64,000 nucleotides of DNA from Streptomyces radicis (GCF_003626575.1 NZ_RBDY01000005.1:186001-250000), one strand, 5' to 3'; counted from the stretch's first letter, positions 16,574-27,100 are shown. Made by a program: numbers and translations. Notes: generated by a model not told the origin, from the sequence alone.

Positions 16574-17569
16574 ATGACCTGGTTGATCACCGGTGGTGCC
16601 GGTTACATAGGGGCGCACGTCGTGGAGGCGATGCGGGGCGCGGGCCAGCCCGTCGTGGTGCTCGACGACCTCTCCACCGGGGTGGCCACGCGGCTGGGCG
16701 CCGACGTGCCGCTGGTGACCGGCTCGGTGCTCGACCGCCCGCTGCTCGACGAGACGCTGGAGCGGCACGCGGTGACCGGGGTCGTGCACCTGGCGGCCAA
16801 GAAGCAGGTCGGCGATTCGGTGGCCGAGCCGCTGCTCTACTACCGGGAGAACGTCCACGGGCTGACCGTGCTCCTCCAGGCCGTGGCCGCCGCCGGGGTG
16901 CGGCGCTTCGTCTTCTCGTCGTCCGCGGCGGTCTACGGCACGCCCGAAGGCGGCACGGGCGGCGTTCCGGACCTGGTGACCGAGCAGTCGCCGTGCCGAC
17001 CCGTCAGCCCCTACGGCGAGACCAAGCTGGCGGGCGAGTGGCTGGTCAGGGCGGCGGGGCGGGCGCACGGCATCGCGACGGTGTGCCTGCGGTACTTCAA
17101 CGTCGCGGGCGCGGCCAGGCCCGAGCTCGTGGACACCGGGGCGGCCAACGTCATCCCGATGTTCTTCGAGCGGATCGCGCGCGGCGAGCGCCCGGAGATC
17201 TTCGGCGACGACTACCCCACGCCCGACGGCACGTGTGTGCGCGACTACGTCCATGTCGCCGACCTGGCGCGGGCGCACCTGGTGGCCGCGCGACACCTGG
17301 CGGCGCCCGCCGCGGGGGCGCCTGGCGACCTCACCGTCAACGTCGGCACGGGCCGTGGGGTCTCGGTCCGTGAGCTGGCCGAGCGGGTGGCGGAGGTCAC
17401 GGGGCACCCCGAGCTGACCCCCAGGGTCACGGCGCGGCGCCAGGGGGACCCGGCGCGCGTGGTGGCGTCGGCCGATCTGGCCAGGGAGAGACTGGGGTTC
17501 ACAGCGCGGCGGGACTTGGGTGAGATGGTGTCATCGGCCTGGGAGGGCTGGCGCCTGCTCCACCCCTGA
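16574..17569 (+). CDS. UDP-glucose/GlcNAc 4-epimerase-like, extended SDR family
   Basis: A 331-residue NAD-dependent epimerase. GGAGYIGAH near the N-terminus binds NAD; the catalytic triad is given by the SSSAAVYG Ser and the SPYGETK Tyr-x3-Lys. CLRYFNVAGA and CVRDYVHVADLA are diagnostic of GalE rather than RmlB or other sugar SDRs. It interconverts UDP-glucose and UDP-galactose or the N-acetyl forms. It is transcribed away from the surface-polymer operon from a shared 197-base spacer, so it may supply a sugar nucleotide for the glycosyltransferase there. No ribosome site precedes the ATG. Confidence 0.87.
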   Translation: MTWLITGGAGYIGAHVVEAMRGAGQPVVVLDDLSTGVATRLGADVPLVTGSVLDRPLLDETLERHAVTGVVHLAAKKQVGDSVAEPLLYYRENVHGLTVLLQAVAAAGVRRFVFSSSAAVYGTPEGGTGGVPDLVTEQSPCRPVSPYGETKLAGEWLVRAAGRAHGIATVCLRYFNVAGAARPELVDTGAANVIPMFFERIARGERPEIFGDDYPTPDGTCVRDYVHVADLARAHLVAARHLAAPAAGAPGDLTVNVGTGRGVSVRELAERVAEVTGHPELTPRVTARRQGDPARVVASADLARERLGFTARRDLGEMVSSAWEGWRLLHP

Positions 17570-17658
17570 CGAGGATCGCCCCCGCGACAGGACCGGTGCG
17601 GCAGACTGGTCGCGGCCGAAGGACCGACATCGAGAGAAATCCCAGGGAAGACGTGGAC

Positions 17659-18228
17659 ATGCCCCACAGCACAGCCGTTGCGGCGGACCCGGTCATGCTG
17701 GAGCTGGTCGACGAGGAGGGCGCGACGGTCGGCACGGCGGAGAAGCTCGCGGCCCACCGCGCGCCAGGGCGCCTGCACCGGGCCTTCTCCGTCTTCCTCT
17801 TCGACACGGCCGGGCGGCTGCTGCTCCAGCGGCGGGCGCTCGGCAAGTACCACTCGGCCGGGGTCTGGTCCAACACGTGCTGCGGCCACCCGTTCCCCGG
17901 CGAGCCGCCGTTCCTCGCGGCCACCCGGCGGACCGCGGAGGAGCTGGGGATCGCGCCCTCGCTGCTCGGCGAGGCCGGGACCGTGCGGTACAACCACCCC
18001 GACCCGGAGTCGGGGCTGGTCGAGCAGGAGTACAACCACCTCTTCGCCGGGCTGGTGACCGCGCCGCCGAAGCCGGATCCCGCCGAGGTGATGGAGACGG
18101 CGTTCGTCAGCCCGGAGGAGCTGGACCGGATGCGCGGCGACGGGGCGTTCTCCGCCTGGTTCCCGACGGTGCTCGACGCCGCGCGCCCGGCGATCAGGCA
18201 GCTGACGGGGGCCTCGGGCGGCTGGTGA
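17659..18228 (+). CDS. idi: isopentenyl-diphosphate delta-isomerase, type I
   Basis: A 189-residue Nudix-fold isomerase converting IPP to DMAPP. The active-site Cys lies in NTCCGHP, and the metal- and acid-binding Glu in EQEYNHLF; the Nudix-box-like segment RRTAEELG is also present. ATG 17659 is preferred, 8 bases after an AGGGAAG ribosome site; an in-frame GTG at 17653 and longer extensions are less likely. It follows the galE-like gene by 89 bases on the same strand. Together with the squalene operon nearby, it makes this region isoprenoid-rich, as in other Streptomyces chromosomes where idi lies close to the hopanoid genes. Confidence 0.92.
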   Translation: MPHSTAVAADPVMLELVDEEGATVGTAEKLAAHRAPGRLHRAFSVFLFDTAGRLLLQRRALGKYHSAGVWSNTCCGHPFPGEPPFLAATRRTAEELGIAPSLLGEAGTVRYNHPDPESGLVEQEYNHLFAGLVTAPPKPDPAEVMETAFVSPEELDRMRGDGAFSAWFPTVLDAARPAIRQLTGASGGW

Positions 18229-18264
18229 GGGGGCGGGTCGACGCGGGCGGGTCGGCGGGGCGGG

Positions 18265-18741
18265 TCAACGGGCCAGGTCGAGCGGGAGCGCGGCCCAGAC
18301 CACCTTGCCGCCGGTCGAGGTGGCGTCGACGCCGCAGTCGCCGCCCGCGCCGAGCGCCGTGGCCTGCACGAGCAGCAGCCCGCGCCCGCCCGTGCCCTGG
18401 CCATCGGGGTCGGCGTGCAGGGCCTTGGGCCGGTAGGGGTGGCCGTCCTCGACCGCGAGGCGCAGCCGACGGGCGTCGAGGGTGACCTCGACGCCGATCC
18501 GCGGGGTGAGCAGCGCGGCGTGCCGCACGGCGTTGGTCACCAGCTCGGAGACGATGAGCAGCGCGCCGTCGAGGGCATCGTGGGAGAGCGGCGCGCTCCG
18601 CCGCACGAGGAGGTCGCGCACCGCGTGCCGCGCCTCGGGCACCGACACGTCGACGGGCGCGACGGTGAATCTCCAGACCCCCGTGTGGGCCGGTGCCTCG
18701 GCGGCCCTCGGAAACGCCGCGGCGCCTGATCGACTGTCCAT
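18265..18741 (-). CDS. ATP-binding regulator, anti-sigma-factor-kinase-like (HATPase_c_2)
   Basis: A 158-residue GHKL-type ATPase domain with little else. The N-box is SELVTNAVRHA, the G1-like segment begins at VEDGHPYRP, and the G2 region is GTGGRGLLLVQ. The ATG at 18741 has GGGAG at correct spacing. These small RsbW-like proteins are abundant in Streptomyces and usually act with anti-anti-sigma or XRE/DUF397 partners; none is adjacent here. The gene converges on idi and is divergent, over 543 bases, from the ABC exporter. Confidence 0.82.
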   Translation of the reverse strand: MDSRSGAAAFPRAAEAPAHTGVWRFTVAPVDVSVPEARHAVRDLLVRRSAPLSHDALDGALLIVSELVTNAVRHAALLTPRIGVEVTLDARRLRLAVEDGHPYRPKALHADPDGQGTGGRGLLLVQATALGAGGDCGVDATSTGGKVVWAALPLDLAR

Positions 18742-19284
18742 GGTCTCCCGTTCCCATTCTCTCGACGCCCGCTGGCTCCCCTCGCTTCGAGTGTTGGCAT
18801 GTGCCACGGCGACATGACCCAGTGAGCGCAACTCGCCACATATGAGGCGTACCCCGATCAAGTCGATTCATTTCTGATCGATTTGCGATCGGGTCGAGCC
18901 CGGCTCGGGGATGTGGAGCCCCGTTGCGCCGGCGGGCGCGCGGCGCGTTCCCCGGGCGCCGCCCGACCCACGCGTCACCCGAGCGGACGGGCGCACCGTT
19001 GCGAACGCGCGGCGGACCGCCGCGACGGCGTGAGCGCCGGTGTGTGCTCGTCATGCGACATGAAGACAAGCAATATGAGAAATCGCACCGACAAGGAGCG
19101 AAGCATTCGTTCTTTTCGGCGCAGGCGACGGCCGCCATGACTACTATCACCATGTATATGAATTATCCTGAACCAGAATCAAAAGGGGCAGACCCTTTCC
19201 CTATCGACATTTCGGCGAGTGTTCGATGCACATCAGGGGCAAGGTCATTCCGACTGAATCCCCAGGACGTTGGAGTCCGTTGTC
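18742..19284. other. long divergent intergenic region with an AT-rich stretch (543 bp)
   Basis: No convincing gene is visible. The first part holds a CCCGATC...GATCGGG inverted repeat (18853-18893). From about 19050 to 19260 the composition becomes clearly AT-richer than the surroundings, with TATATG and AATTATCC elements near 19154-19168 that could be promoter parts for the ABC exporter. A 26-codon ORF (19060-19140) ends by overlapping another ATG (19137), but the latter frame runs into the exporter gene out of phase. Confidence 0.5.
18853..18893. repeat. inverted repeat flanking GATC-rich DNA upstream of the ATP-binding regulator
   Basis: CCCGATC (18853-18859) and GATCGGG (18887-18893) are perfect complements separated by 27 bases that themselves contain TGATCGAT. 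The position, about 115-150 bases upstream of the leftward regulator gene, suits a regulator binding site. Confidence 0.35.
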
Positions 19285-21054
19285 ATGGCTCTGCCGCAAG
19301 GTCCCCTCGAGCATCGTTACCAGGGCGAACACCCGGTACGCACGCTCGCCTATCTCTTCCGCGGAGACCGCATCCGGCTGTTCGTCGCCGTCTTAGCGTT
19401 CATCGTCAAACACAGCCCGGTCTGGCTGCTCCCCCTGGTCACGGCGAACATCATCGACGTCGTCGTGGAAGAGCGGCCCATTTCCGAACTCGGCGCCAAC
19501 ACGATCGTCCTCGTGGTGGTCCTGATGCTCAACTACCCGACGCATCTCCTGTACGTCCGTTGTATGCACGGCAGCATCCGCCGCACCGGGACAGGGCTGC
19601 GCTCCGCGCTCTGCCGCCGCATGCAGGAGCTCTCCATCGGCTACCACTCCCGGGTCAGCGCCAGCGCGTTGCAGACCAAGGTCATCAGGGACGTGGAGAA
19701 CATCGAGGTCTCGGTGCAGCAGAGCGCGGACACGGGTCTTGCCGCGGCGATCACCCTCGTCGGCGGGCTCGCGGTCATCACGGTCAGGGTCCCGGCGGCG
19801 CTGCCCGCGTTCCTCGTGGTGGTCCCCGCCACCGCGCTGCTGATCCGCAGGCTGCGCGGCAGGCTGCGCAGCCACAACGAGAAGTTCCGCAGGCAGGTGG
19901 AGCAGCTGTCGTCCCGCGTCGGCGAGATGACCAGCCTGATCCCGGTCACCCGCGCCCACGGCCTGGAGCGCGCCGCGCTCGGACGGGTGGACGGGACGCT
20001 GCGTCAAGTGCTCACCGCGGGTATACGGCTCGACCTGCTCAACGGCCACTTCGGGGCGCTCGCCTGGATCCTGCTGAACGTCATCAGCATCGGCTTCCTC
20101 TCCGGCGCCGCCCTGATCTGCTACTACGCCTGGCTGCCGATCACGGCCGGGGACGTGGTCATGCTGAGCACGTTCTTCACCACCCTGACCGGCTCGATGA
20201 CGATGATGATGGGTCTCGCGCCCATCATCACCAAGGGCCTGGAGTCGGTCCGTTCGGCCGGCGAGGTCCTCCAGGCCCCCGACCTGGAGGTCAACGCGGG
20301 CAAGACGCAGGTCTCCGCGGTCAAGGGCCGCATCGACTTCGAGGGAGTCAGCTTCGCGTACGACGCCGACGGCTCGGCCGCCGCGGTCACCGACTTCACG
20401 CTCTCCGTGCCGCCGGGCGAGACCGTCGCGCTCGTGGGCGCCTCGGGCGCGGGCAAGTCGACGGTCCTCAACCTGCTCATCGGCTTCATCCGGCCCACCA
20501 AGGGGCGGATCCTGCTCGACAACGTCGACATGGGCAGCCTCGACCTGCGCACCTACCGGCGTTTCCTTTCGGTGGTTCCCCAGGAGTCGGTGCTGTTCGA
20601 GGGCACCATCGGGGAGAACGTCGGCTACGGCATGGCCGAGATCGACACCCAGGCGGTGCGCGACGCGCTGCGGGACGCCAACGCCCTGGAGTTCGTCGAG
20701 CGGCTGCCCAAGGGCCTCGACACGGTCGTCGGGGAGCGCGGCGCCCGGCTCTCCGGCGGGCAGCGACAGCGGATCGCCATCGCGAGGGCGCTGATCAGGG
20801 ACCCCAGGATCCTGGTGCTCGACGAGGCCACCTCGGCCCTCGACACGCGCTCCGAGGCGCTGGTGCAGGAGGCGATGGACCGGCTGATGCGCGGCAGAAC
20901 GGTGTTCGTGGTCGCGCATCGGCTCTCCACGGTGCGGGGCGCCGATCGCATCGTGGTCCTCGAGCACGGCCGGATCTCGGAGATCGGCACCCATGCCGAG
21001 CTGCTCAGGCGCGGGGGCGCGTACGCGCGGCTCCAGGCGACCCAGATGAGCTGA
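19285..21054 (+). CDS. ABC exporter with fused transmembrane and ATPase domains, containing a TTA codon
   Basis: A 589-residue half-exporter (type IV, MsbA/LmrA-like). Residues 1-310 hold about six transmembrane helices; the ATPase follows, with Walker A GASGAGKST, signature LSGGQRQ, Walker B ILVLDEATSALD and the H-loop AHRLSTV. ATG 19285 is used because GGAG lies 9 bases upstream; a TTG at 19270 is the upstream alternative. It would act as a homodimer exporting lipids, peptides or drugs. A TTA leucine codon at 19393-19395, early in the gene, suggests dependence on the bldA tRNA and thus late or developmental expression. It converges on the ABC-F gene over a strong terminator. Confidence 0.9.
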   Translation: MALPQGPLEHRYQGEHPVRTLAYLFRGDRIRLFVAVLAFIVKHSPVWLLPLVTANIIDVVVEERPISELGANTIVLVVVLMLNYPTHLLYVRCMHGSIRRTGTGLRSALCRRMQELSIGYHSRVSASALQTKVIRDVENIEVSVQQSADTGLAAAITLVGGLAVITVRVPAALPAFLVVVPATALLIRRLRGRLRSHNEKFRRQVEQLSSRVGEMTSLIPVTRAHGLERAALGRVDGTLRQVLTAGIRLDLLNGHFGALAWILLNVISIGFLSGAALICYYAWLPITAGDVVMLSTFFTTLTGSMTMMMGLAPIITKGLESVRSAGEVLQAPDLEVNAGKTQVSAVKGRIDFEGVSFAYDADGSAAAVTDFTLSVPPGETVALVGASGAGKSTVLNLLIGFIRPTKGRILLDNVDMGSLDLRTYRRFLSVVPQESVLFEGTIGENVGYGMAEIDTQAVRDALRDANALEFVERLPKGLDTVVGERGARLSGGQRQRIAIARALIRDPRILVLDEATSALDTRSEALVQEAMDRLMRGRTVFVVAHRLSTVRGADRIVVLEHGRISEIGTHAELLRRGGAYARLQATQMS

Positions 21055-21087
21055 CCCGGCCGTGCCGACCGGGACGAGCCGACCCGG

Positions 21088-21131
21088 CCCGGGTGCCGGG
21101 CCGCCGAACGACACGCGGCCCGGCACCCGGG
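21088..21131. terminator. strong bidirectional terminator between the ABC exporter and ABC-F genes
   Basis: A perfect 17-bp stem (21088-21104 with 21115-21131) and a 10-base loop lie between two convergent stop codons. It is the most stable hairpin I noticed in the window. Confidence 0.8.
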
Positions 21132-21153
21132 CGGGCCCCGCGACGGACGGGCC

Positions 21154-22761
<1,608 letters not shown>

Positions 22762-23004
22762 GAGGGCTCTCCGGTGTGCGTGAAGGGGACATCAACGACA
22801 CAGGGAGACACCGGGCCCGGACCGGGGCTGGCGATTCGGAGGAGAACGGGCGGGAAGGCGCCGGAAACGTCCGAGGTCGTGCGCGAGGGCGCGGCTGCGG
22901 CGGGGTCAGCGCGAGGGCTGAACGCACGCGGCCTGCGGGCTCACGGTGTCCGCGACCTCAGATCTTCAACGGGGCTCCCGGGGACGGCGACAGGGCCAGG
23001 CTCG
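22762..23004 (-). promoter_or_regulatory. long 5' leader of the ABC-F gene with a possible leader peptide
   Basis: About 240 bases lie between the predicted transcription start (near 22999) and the ABC-F start codon. In it, a GTG-initiated ORF of 12 codons plus TGA (22944 down to 22906) could encode a leader peptide; a GAGG lies about 11 bases before its GTG. GC-rich self-complementary segments follow (around 22812-22826). This arrangement resembles drug-responsive attenuators of ABC-F genes, but I could not fold it. Confidence 0.35.
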
Positions 23005-23034
23005 ACTGTAGACGGGATCGCCTGGCCCGGGCAA
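23005..23034 (-). promoter_or_regulatory. predicted promoter of the ABC-F gene
   Basis: On the minus strand, TTGCCC (23034-23029) and TACAGT (23010-23005) are separated by 18 bases, close to the primary sigma consensus. It points to a transcript beginning about 237 bases before the ABC-F start codon. Confidence 0.55.
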
Positions 23035-23090
23035 CCGCCTTCCCCGGTCACCGGAAGGGGCCCCGCGGGCCCGGGACGTTCGGCCTCGCG

Positions 23091-23138
23091 GCGTTCAGCC
23101 CTTGACGCGTTCAGCCCTTGACGCGTTCAGCCCTTGAC
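23091..23138. repeat. 16-bp tandem repeat, three perfect copies, spanning the desaturase stop codon
   Basis: Units at 23091-23106, 23107-23122 and 23123-23138 are identical (gcgttcagcccttgac on the plus strand); a partial fourth copy follows. Each copy carries a TGA on the minus strand. Since 16 is not a multiple of three, the three TGA codons fall in all three frames directly at and after the end of the desaturase gene. Confidence 0.9.
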
Positions 23139-24107
23139 GCGTTCGGCCCGCGCGGCGAGGCGGGCACGGCGGGCGGCGAGCCGGTCCTCCATGTGGCGCG
23201 CCTCGGCGTCGAGGCCGTCCAGGAACGTGCCGAGCTCCTCCTGCGCCTTGAGGCCCTCGGGGCCGAGCCCGTCGAGGTCCATCACCCTGAGGAAGCGGAT
23301 CACGGGCTGGAGCACGTCGTCGTGGTGGATGCGCAGGTTGTATATCCCGCCGATGGCCATGCGGGCGGCGGCACGCTCGAACCCGGGGATGCCATGGCCC
23401 GGCATGCGGAAGCCGACGACCACGTCGCGCACGGCGCGCATGGTCTGGTCGGGGGCGAGCTCGAAGGCCGCGCGCAGGAGATTGCGATAGAAAACCATGT
23501 GGAGGTTCTCGTCGGTGGCGATCCTGGCCAGCATCCGGTCACAGACCGGATCACCGGACTCACGGCCGGTGTTGCGGTGCGAGATGCGGGTGGCCAGCTC
23601 CTGGAAGGCGACATAGGCCACGGAGTGCAGCATCGAGTGCTGGTTGTCGGACTCGAAGCCCTCGGACATGTGGGCCATGCGGAAGTTCTCGAGCTGGACC
23701 GGGTCGACGGCCCTGGTGGTGAGGAGGTAGTCGCGCATCACGATGCCGTGGCGGCCCTCCTCGGCGGTCCAGCGGTGCACCCAGGTGCCCCACGCGCCGT
23801 CGCGGCCGAAGATCGAGGCTATCTCGTGGTGGTAGCTCGGGAGGTTGTCCTCGGTCAGGAGGTTCACGACCAGGGCGGTGCGGCCGATGTCGGTGACCTT
23901 CGACTGCTCGACGGCCCAGGGCTCGCCGTCGAGCGGCCCGTCGAAGTCCCGGCCCTCGCTCCATGGCACGTACTCGTGGGGCATCCAGTCGCGCGCGGCG
24001 GCCAGGTGGCGGTTCAACTCCCGCTCGACCACCTCCTCCAAGGCGTGGATCAGCCGGGTGTCGCTCCACTCGCCCGGCCTGGCTATGGGGGTGGCGTCGA
24101 TGGTCAC
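23127..24107 (-). CDS. acyl-[acyl-carrier-protein] desaturase, di-iron (DesA-like)
   Basis: A 326-residue soluble di-iron enzyme of the FA_desaturase_2 family. The iron ligands are visible as TEDNLPSYHHE, TAEEGRHG (Glu-Glu-x2-His) and TDENLHM (Asp-Glu-x2-His), in the expected order. It introduces a double bond into acyl-ACP, controlling membrane fluidity. The GTG at 24107 has AGGAG 8 bases upstream. The last codons (ERVKG) are part of the 16-bp tandem repeat at 23091-23138. Two overlapping perfect palindromes lie 33-63 bases upstream of the start and probably bind a regulator. The gene stands alone in transcription. Confidence 0.9.
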   Translation of the reverse strand: MTIDATPIARPGEWSDTRLIHALEEVVERELNRHLAAARDWMPHEYVPWSEGRDFDGPLDGEPWAVEQSKVTDIGRTALVVNLLTEDNLPSYHHEIASIFGRDGAWGTWVHRWTAEEGRHGIVMRDYLLTTRAVDPVQLENFRMAHMSEGFESDNQHSMLHSVAYVAFQELATRISHRNTGRESGDPVCDRMLARIATDENLHMVFYRNLLRAAFELAPDQTMRAVRDVVVGFRMPGHGIPGFERAAARMAIGGIYNLRIHHDDVLQPVIRFLRVMDLDGLGPEGLKAQEELGTFLDGLDAEARHMEDRLAARRARLAARAERVKG

Positions 24108-24139
24108 GAGGGCTCCTGCGGGTCGTTCACTGGCGAAGT

Positions 24140-24170
24140 ACCTACGTCTCCGTAGGTTACGGCACCGTAA
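24140..24170. promoter_or_regulatory. two abutting palindromes, predicted operator of the desaturase gene
   Basis: ACCTACG-tctc-CGTAGGT (24140-24157) and TTACGG-ca-CCGTAA (24157-24170) are both perfect and share one base; CCGTA-ggt-TACGG forms a third repeat bridging them. They lie just upstream of the desaturase start, in the expected promoter. Such adjoining dyads suit cooperative binding of two dimers of a TetR-type fatty-acid regulator. No regulator gene is adjacent. Confidence 0.6.
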
Positions 24171-24398
24171 GTTGTTACCCGCCGGTCTGGCAACAACCCT
24201 GCCCCCGCTTCGCACACGCGAAGGCCCGGACCGCGTGGGCGCCGTGGGCGATATCGGGGGGCGCACAGGCCGTCGTCGACCGACGCGGTCCACGTCCGCA
24301 CCGGCCGGTTCACGCGCGGAGCCCGCCAGGTCTCGGCAACGCCGCGGCGGCGATGCTTCAGGACGCGCGCGCCGAAGGCACCACACCGAACCGGCAAA

Positions 24399-24430
24399 GG
24401 CCCGCACTGTCCGTGGGGACAGCGCGGGCC
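24399..24430 (-). terminator. terminator of tex
   Basis: GGCCCGC and CTGTCC pair with GGACAG and GCGGGCC across a 4-base loop, with a single mismatch in a 14-position stem. On the minus strand the hairpin is followed by TTTG. It lies about 60 bases beyond the tex stop codon. Confidence 0.75.
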
Positions 24431-24491
24431 TCGTGCTGGAGGTGCCCACGACGGCACCGGGCTGGCCCCCCGTGGACCTCCCGGCCAGGGA

Positions 24492-26915
24492 CTACCGCTT
24501 GCCGCGCTCGGAGTTGAGCAGGCCCGCCCTGCGCAGGGCGTCGGCCATCGCGCTGTTGACCGGCGGGGCGTCGCGGCGCTGGCCGCCTCCCCTGCCGCCC
24601 TCGCGCCCGCCGCCGCGCCGGTCGCGCTGGCGCGGGGCGCCGCCGCCCCGGCCACCGCGCTCCTCGCGCTCGCCCCGCTCGCCTCGCTCGCTGCGGTCCC
24701 CGCGGCCTCGCCCGCCGCCCGACGAGCCGGGCTCCTCGTCGAGACGGAGCGTCAGGGAGATCCGCTTGCGCGGCACGTCGACGTCGAGCACCTTGACCTT
24801 GACGATGTCGCCCGGCTTGACGACCTCGCGCGGGTCGGACACGAACTTCTTCGACATGGCCGAGACATGCACAAGACCGTCCTGGTGGACGCCGACGTCG
24901 ACGAACGCGCCGAACGCCGCCACGTTGGACACCACGCCCTCGAGCACCATGCCGGGCGTCAGGTCGCCGATCTTCTCCACGCCCTCCTTGAAGCGCGCGG
25001 TCCTGAACGCCGGGCGCGGGTCGCGGCCCGGCTTCTCCAGCTCCCTGAGGATGTCGGTGACCGTCGGCAGGCCGAACGTCTCGTCGACGAACGCCGACGG
25101 GTCGACGCCGCGCAGCACCGAGCCGTTCCCGATGAGGGCCGGGACATCGGTGCCGGACGACGACGCGATGCGGCGCACCACCGGGTATGCCTCGGGGTGC
25201 ACGGCGGAGGCGTCCAGCGGGTCGGTGCCGCGGACGCGGAGGAAGCCCGCGCACTGCTCGAACGCCTTGGGCCCGAGCCTGGGCACCTGCTTGAGCGAAC
25301 TCCGGTCGGGGAACGGCCCGTTGGCGTCGCGGTGCGCCACGATGTTCTCGGCCAGGGTGGAGCCGATGCCCGAGACCCTGGCAAGCAGCGGCGTCGACGC
25401 GGTGTTGGCGTCGACCCCCACGCCGTTCACGCAGTCCTCGACCACGGCGTCGAGGGAGCGGGAGAGCTTCACCTCGGACAGGTCGTGCTGGTACTGGCCG
25501 ACGCCGATGGACTTGGGGTCGATCTTCACCAGCTCGGCCAGCGGGTCCTGGAGGCGGCGGGCGATGGAGACGGCGCCGCGCAGCGAGACGTCGAGGCCCG
25601 GCAGCTCCTGCCCGGCGAAGGCCGAGGCGGAGTAGACCGAGGCGCCCGCCTCGGAGACGACCATGCGCGTGAGCTTCCGCTGGGGCAGCAGGGCGACCAG
25701 CTCGCCCGCCAGCTTGTCGGTCTCGCGCGACGCCGTGCCGTTCCCGATGGCGATCAGCTCGACGCCGTGCTCGACGGCCAGGGCGGCCAGCGTCTTGAGC
25801 GCCTCGTCCCAGCGCCGGTGCGGGGCGTGGGGGTAGACGGTGTCGGTGGCCGCGACCTTGCCCGTGGCGTCGACCACGGCGACCTTGACGCCGGTCCGCA
25901 GGCCGGGGTCGAGGCCCATGGTGGGGCGGGTCCCCGCGGGGGCGGCGAGCAGCAGGTCCCTGAGGTTCGCCGCGAAGACGCCGACGGCCTCGTCCTCCGC
26001 GTCGGTCCGCAGGCGGGTGCGCAGGTCGATCCCGAGGTGGACGAGGACGCGGGTGCGCCAGGCCCAGCGGACCGTCTCGGCCAGCCACGCGTCGGCCGGG
26101 CGGCCGCGGTCGGCGATGCCGAAACGGTGCGCGATGGCGCGTTCGAACGAGGTGGGGCCCGGCTCGTCCGACGGCTCCTCGGGCTCGAGGGTGAGGTCGA
26201 GGACCTCCTCCTTCTCGCCCCGGAACATCGCGAGCACGCGGTGCGAAGGCAGCTCGGCGAACGGCTCGGAGAAGTCGAAGTAGTCGGCGAACTTGGCGCC
26301 CGCGGTCTCCTTGCCGTCCCTGACCCGGGACACCAGACGCCCCTTGGTCCACATGCGCTCGCGCAACTCGCCGAGCAGGTCGGCGTCCTCGCCGAACCGC
26401 TCGGTCAGGATGGCGCGCGCGCCCGCCAGGGCCGCGTCCGCGTCGGGCACGCCCTTGTCCGCGTCGACGAACGCGGCCGCGGCGGCCGACGGCTGGACGG
26501 CCGGGTCGCCGAGCAGCCCGTCCGCCAACGGCTCGAGCCCGGCCTCGCGGGCGATCTGCGCCTTGGTGCGCCGCTTGGGCTTGTAGGGGAGGTAGATGTC
26601 CTCGAGGCGCGCCTTGGTCTCGGCCGCGCGGATCGTCGCCTCGAGGGCGGCGTCCAGCTTCCCCTGGCCACGCACCGATTCGAGGATGGCCTCGCGCCGC
26701 TCCTCCAGCTCGCGCAGATAGCGCAGCCGCTCCTCGACGGCGCGCAGCTGCGCGTCGTCGAGCGTGCCGGTGACTTCCTTGCGGTAGCGGGCGATGAACG
26801 GGACGGTGGACCCGCCGTCGAGCAGCCCCACGGCCGCCCGCACCTGGCCCTCCCTTACGCCGAGCTCCTCGGCGATCCTTTCCTCGATGGACCGGCCTGC
26901 GACGGACTCTGTCAC
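24492..26915 (-). CDS. tex: Tex-like RNA-binding transcription accessory protein
   Basis: An 807-residue protein. It has the Tex N-terminal helical region ([10 protein letters not shown]), the YqgF-like RNase H fold ([16 protein letters not shown], then [11 protein letters not shown]), helix-hairpin-helix repeats ([26 protein letters not shown]) and an S1 RNA-binding domain ([21 protein letters not shown]). The final ~75 residues are a disordered Arg/Gly/Glu-rich tail, an addition common in actinobacteria. GTG 26915 is preferred, with GGAG 9 bases upstream; the open frame continues upstream without coding character. Tex proteins act in transcription and RNA quality control. The gene ends at the hairpin at 24399-24430. 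Confidence 0.93.
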   Translation of the reverse strand: MTESVAGRSIEERIAEELGVREGQVRAAVGLLDGGSTVPFIARYRKEVTGTLDDAQLRAVEERLRYLRELEERREAILESVRGQGKLDAALEATIRAAETKARLEDIYLPYKPKRRTKAQIAREAGLEPLADGLLGDPAVQPSAAAAAFVDADKGVPDADAALAGARAILTERFGEDADLLGELRERMWTKGRLVSRVRDGKETAGAKFADYFDFSEPFAELPSHRVLAMFRGEKEEVLDLTLEPEEPSDEPGPTSFERAIAHRFGIADRGRPADAWLAETVRWAWRTRVLVHLGIDLRTRLRTDAEDEAVGVFAANLRDLLLAAPAGTRPTMGLDPGLRTGVKVAVVDATGKVAATDTVYPHAPHRRWDEALKTLAALAVEHGVELIAIGNGTASRETDKLAGELVALLPQRKLTRMVVSEAGASVYSASAFAGQELPGLDVSLRGAVSIARRLQDPLAELVKIDPKSIGVGQYQHDLSEVKLSRSLDAVVEDCVNGVGVDANTASTPLLARVSGIGSTLAENIVAHRDANGPFPDRSSLKQVPRLGPKAFEQCAGFLRVRGTDPLDASAVHPEAYPVVRRIASSSGTDVPALIGNGSVLRGVDPSAFVDETFGLPTVTDILRELEKPGRDPRPAFRTARFKEGVEKIGDLTPGMVLEGVVSNVAAFGAFVDVGVHQDGLVHVSAMSKKFVSDPREVVKPGDIVKVKVLDVDVPRKRISLTLRLDEEPGSSGGGRGRGDRSERGERGEREERGGRGGGAPRQRDRRGGGREGGRGGGQRRDAPPVNSAMADALRRAGLLNSERGKR

Positions 26916-27040
26916 GATCAACGCTCCGCTTTCCCGGCGCGCTCTGCGCCGCGGTTGCATTCTGGCAGGAGGCACCGACAACCGGGCGCTCAGGCGCGCT
27001 AGGTCCTGTCCGGACGATCTTCGATGATCAGCCCACGGCG

Positions 27041-27100
27041 TACGAAGTCCGGGATGGGGGCACCTCCCCTTACGAAGTCCGGGATGGGGGCACCTCCCGG
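27041..27100. repeat. 30-bp tandem repeat at the 3' end of the HEAT-repeat gene
   Basis: Copies at 27041-27070 and 27071-27100 agree at 28 of 30 positions, differing only in their last two bases; a partial third copy follows at 27101. The stop codon (TAA, 27070-27072) of the HEAT-repeat gene lies at the junction, and the last eight codons of that gene are repeat sequence. Confidence 0.88.

Larger units (their letters stand above)
24108..24491. other. intergenic region between tex and the desaturase gene (384 bp)
   Basis: This spacer contains the palindromic operators of the desaturase gene (24140-24170) and the hairpin that ends tex (24399-24430). I see no gene in the remainder. Confidence 0.6.

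Noticed and set aside
19060..19140. 26-codon ORF in the AT-rich spacer, as a possible precursor or leader peptide
   Set aside because: No convincing ribosome site, no modification enzyme nearby, and a basic Arg-rich C-terminus unlike known leaders.
19022..19153. Cys-rich peptide on the minus strand upstream of the ATP-binding regulator
   Set aside because: The frame continues as a long shadow through the regulator gene; no maturation genes and no ribosome site.
23091..27100. CRISPR-like repeats
   Set aside because: Both repeats are direct tandem arrays with no spacers, and there are no cas genes.
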